A stretch of DNA of 64,000 bases. Origin: Desulfosoma caldarium (GTDB lineage: Bacteria; Desulfobacterota; Syntrophobacteria; Syntrophobacterales; DSM-9756). Of this stretch, positions 63,926-64,000 are shown piece by piece (positions within the stretch are counted from its first letter, which is position 1; every line of letters begins with the position of its first letter). Under the pieces are notes generated by a model. That model saw only the letters and a list, made by a program, of their open reading frames with translations, searched no databases and was not told where the DNA came from. The DNA is taken from NCBI RefSeq assembly GCF_003751385.1, contig NZ_RJVA01000013.1, positions 409,900-473,899 of the forward strand. The letters are read 5' to 3'. Made by a program: the position numbers and the translations under genes.

Positions 63926-64000
63926 ATGAACCGATTTCACAAAAAGTTGAGGTCTTTTTTGTTGCCAATTTTTGAGTGCCTGAATCGGGGTTATATGGCC
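63926..64000 (+). CDS. Partial open frame at the right edge
   Basis: ATG 63926 opens a 25-codon frame (MNRFHKKLRSFLLPIF ...) running off the window. The basic/aromatic start resembles the beginnings of some transposases, but this cannot be confirmed. No ribosome-binding site is clear. Confidence 0.25.
   Translation, partial: MNRFHKKLRSFLLPIFECLNRGYMA

Overview
The window looks like a chromosomal segment of a sulfate-reducing deltaproteobacterium (Desulfobacterota). This rests on a complete sulfate-activation and APS-reduction locus (sat, aprB, aprA, qmoA, qmoB and an HdrD-like gene) with the usual companions of that group: Rex, split F0 genes, homocysteine-type DUF39, CxxC-rich small proteins and a radical-SAM-linked rng. 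A Syntrophobacter/Desulfacinum-type lineage is my guess from gene content only; no rRNA or tRNA gene was seen. Genes are densely packed on both strands. No CRISPR array, intact insertion sequence or prophage was found.

Layout. 1-8580 (+): the tail of a radical SAM gene, RNase E/G, a ClC channel with CBS domains, hemL, F0 genes atpZ/atpI/atpB/atpE and rex. 8634-18657 (-): one compact run plsC-rnj-ftsK-lolA-nadA-pdxA-uvrA-like, with several ATGA overlaps. 18895-19368: ssb. 19824-26132 (-): rimO, polyprenyl synthase, siroheme dehydrogenase, a CcsA-like protein, hemA, a Cys-rich protein and tatA. 26493-38599 (+): a lytic transglycosylase, then the sulfate-reduction block followed by a Cys-rich small protein and two tandem YkgJ-family proteins. 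38712-40869 (-): a zinc finger protein, a hypothetical and an unusual membrane sensor. 41082-44629 (+): thioesterase, DUF39 homocysteine-synthesis protein and two PP-loop ATPases, suggestive of sulfur transfer. 44738-45403 (-): nth. 45572-48072 (+): two Cys-rich small proteins and a B12-binding radical SAM enzyme. 48516-52513 (+): VWA-OmpA protein, secreted protein, ABC-F ATPase and glycine-zipper lipoprotein. 52561-60194 (-): creatininase, U32 protein, dnaE, Mth938-like, HolC-like and TPR genes. 60500-63905 (+): a repeat-containing coiled-coil protein, a gene-poor gap with a decayed reading frame, and a membrane protein, a DJ-1/PfpI protein and a LysE exporter.

How it works together. Sat makes APS, AprBA reduces it to sulfite and AMP, and QmoAB passes electrons to AprBA. 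The place normally held by membrane subunit QmoC is taken by a soluble HdrC-HdrB fusion (HdrD-like). The electron source for APS reduction may therefore differ from the textbook menaquinol route. Other points of interest are the radical SAM operon with an expanded C-X14-C-X2-C motif, the DUF39/LarE/PP-loop cluster, a c-ring subunit with most of a Na+ site, and a 105-bp tandem repeat in a nuclease-like gene.
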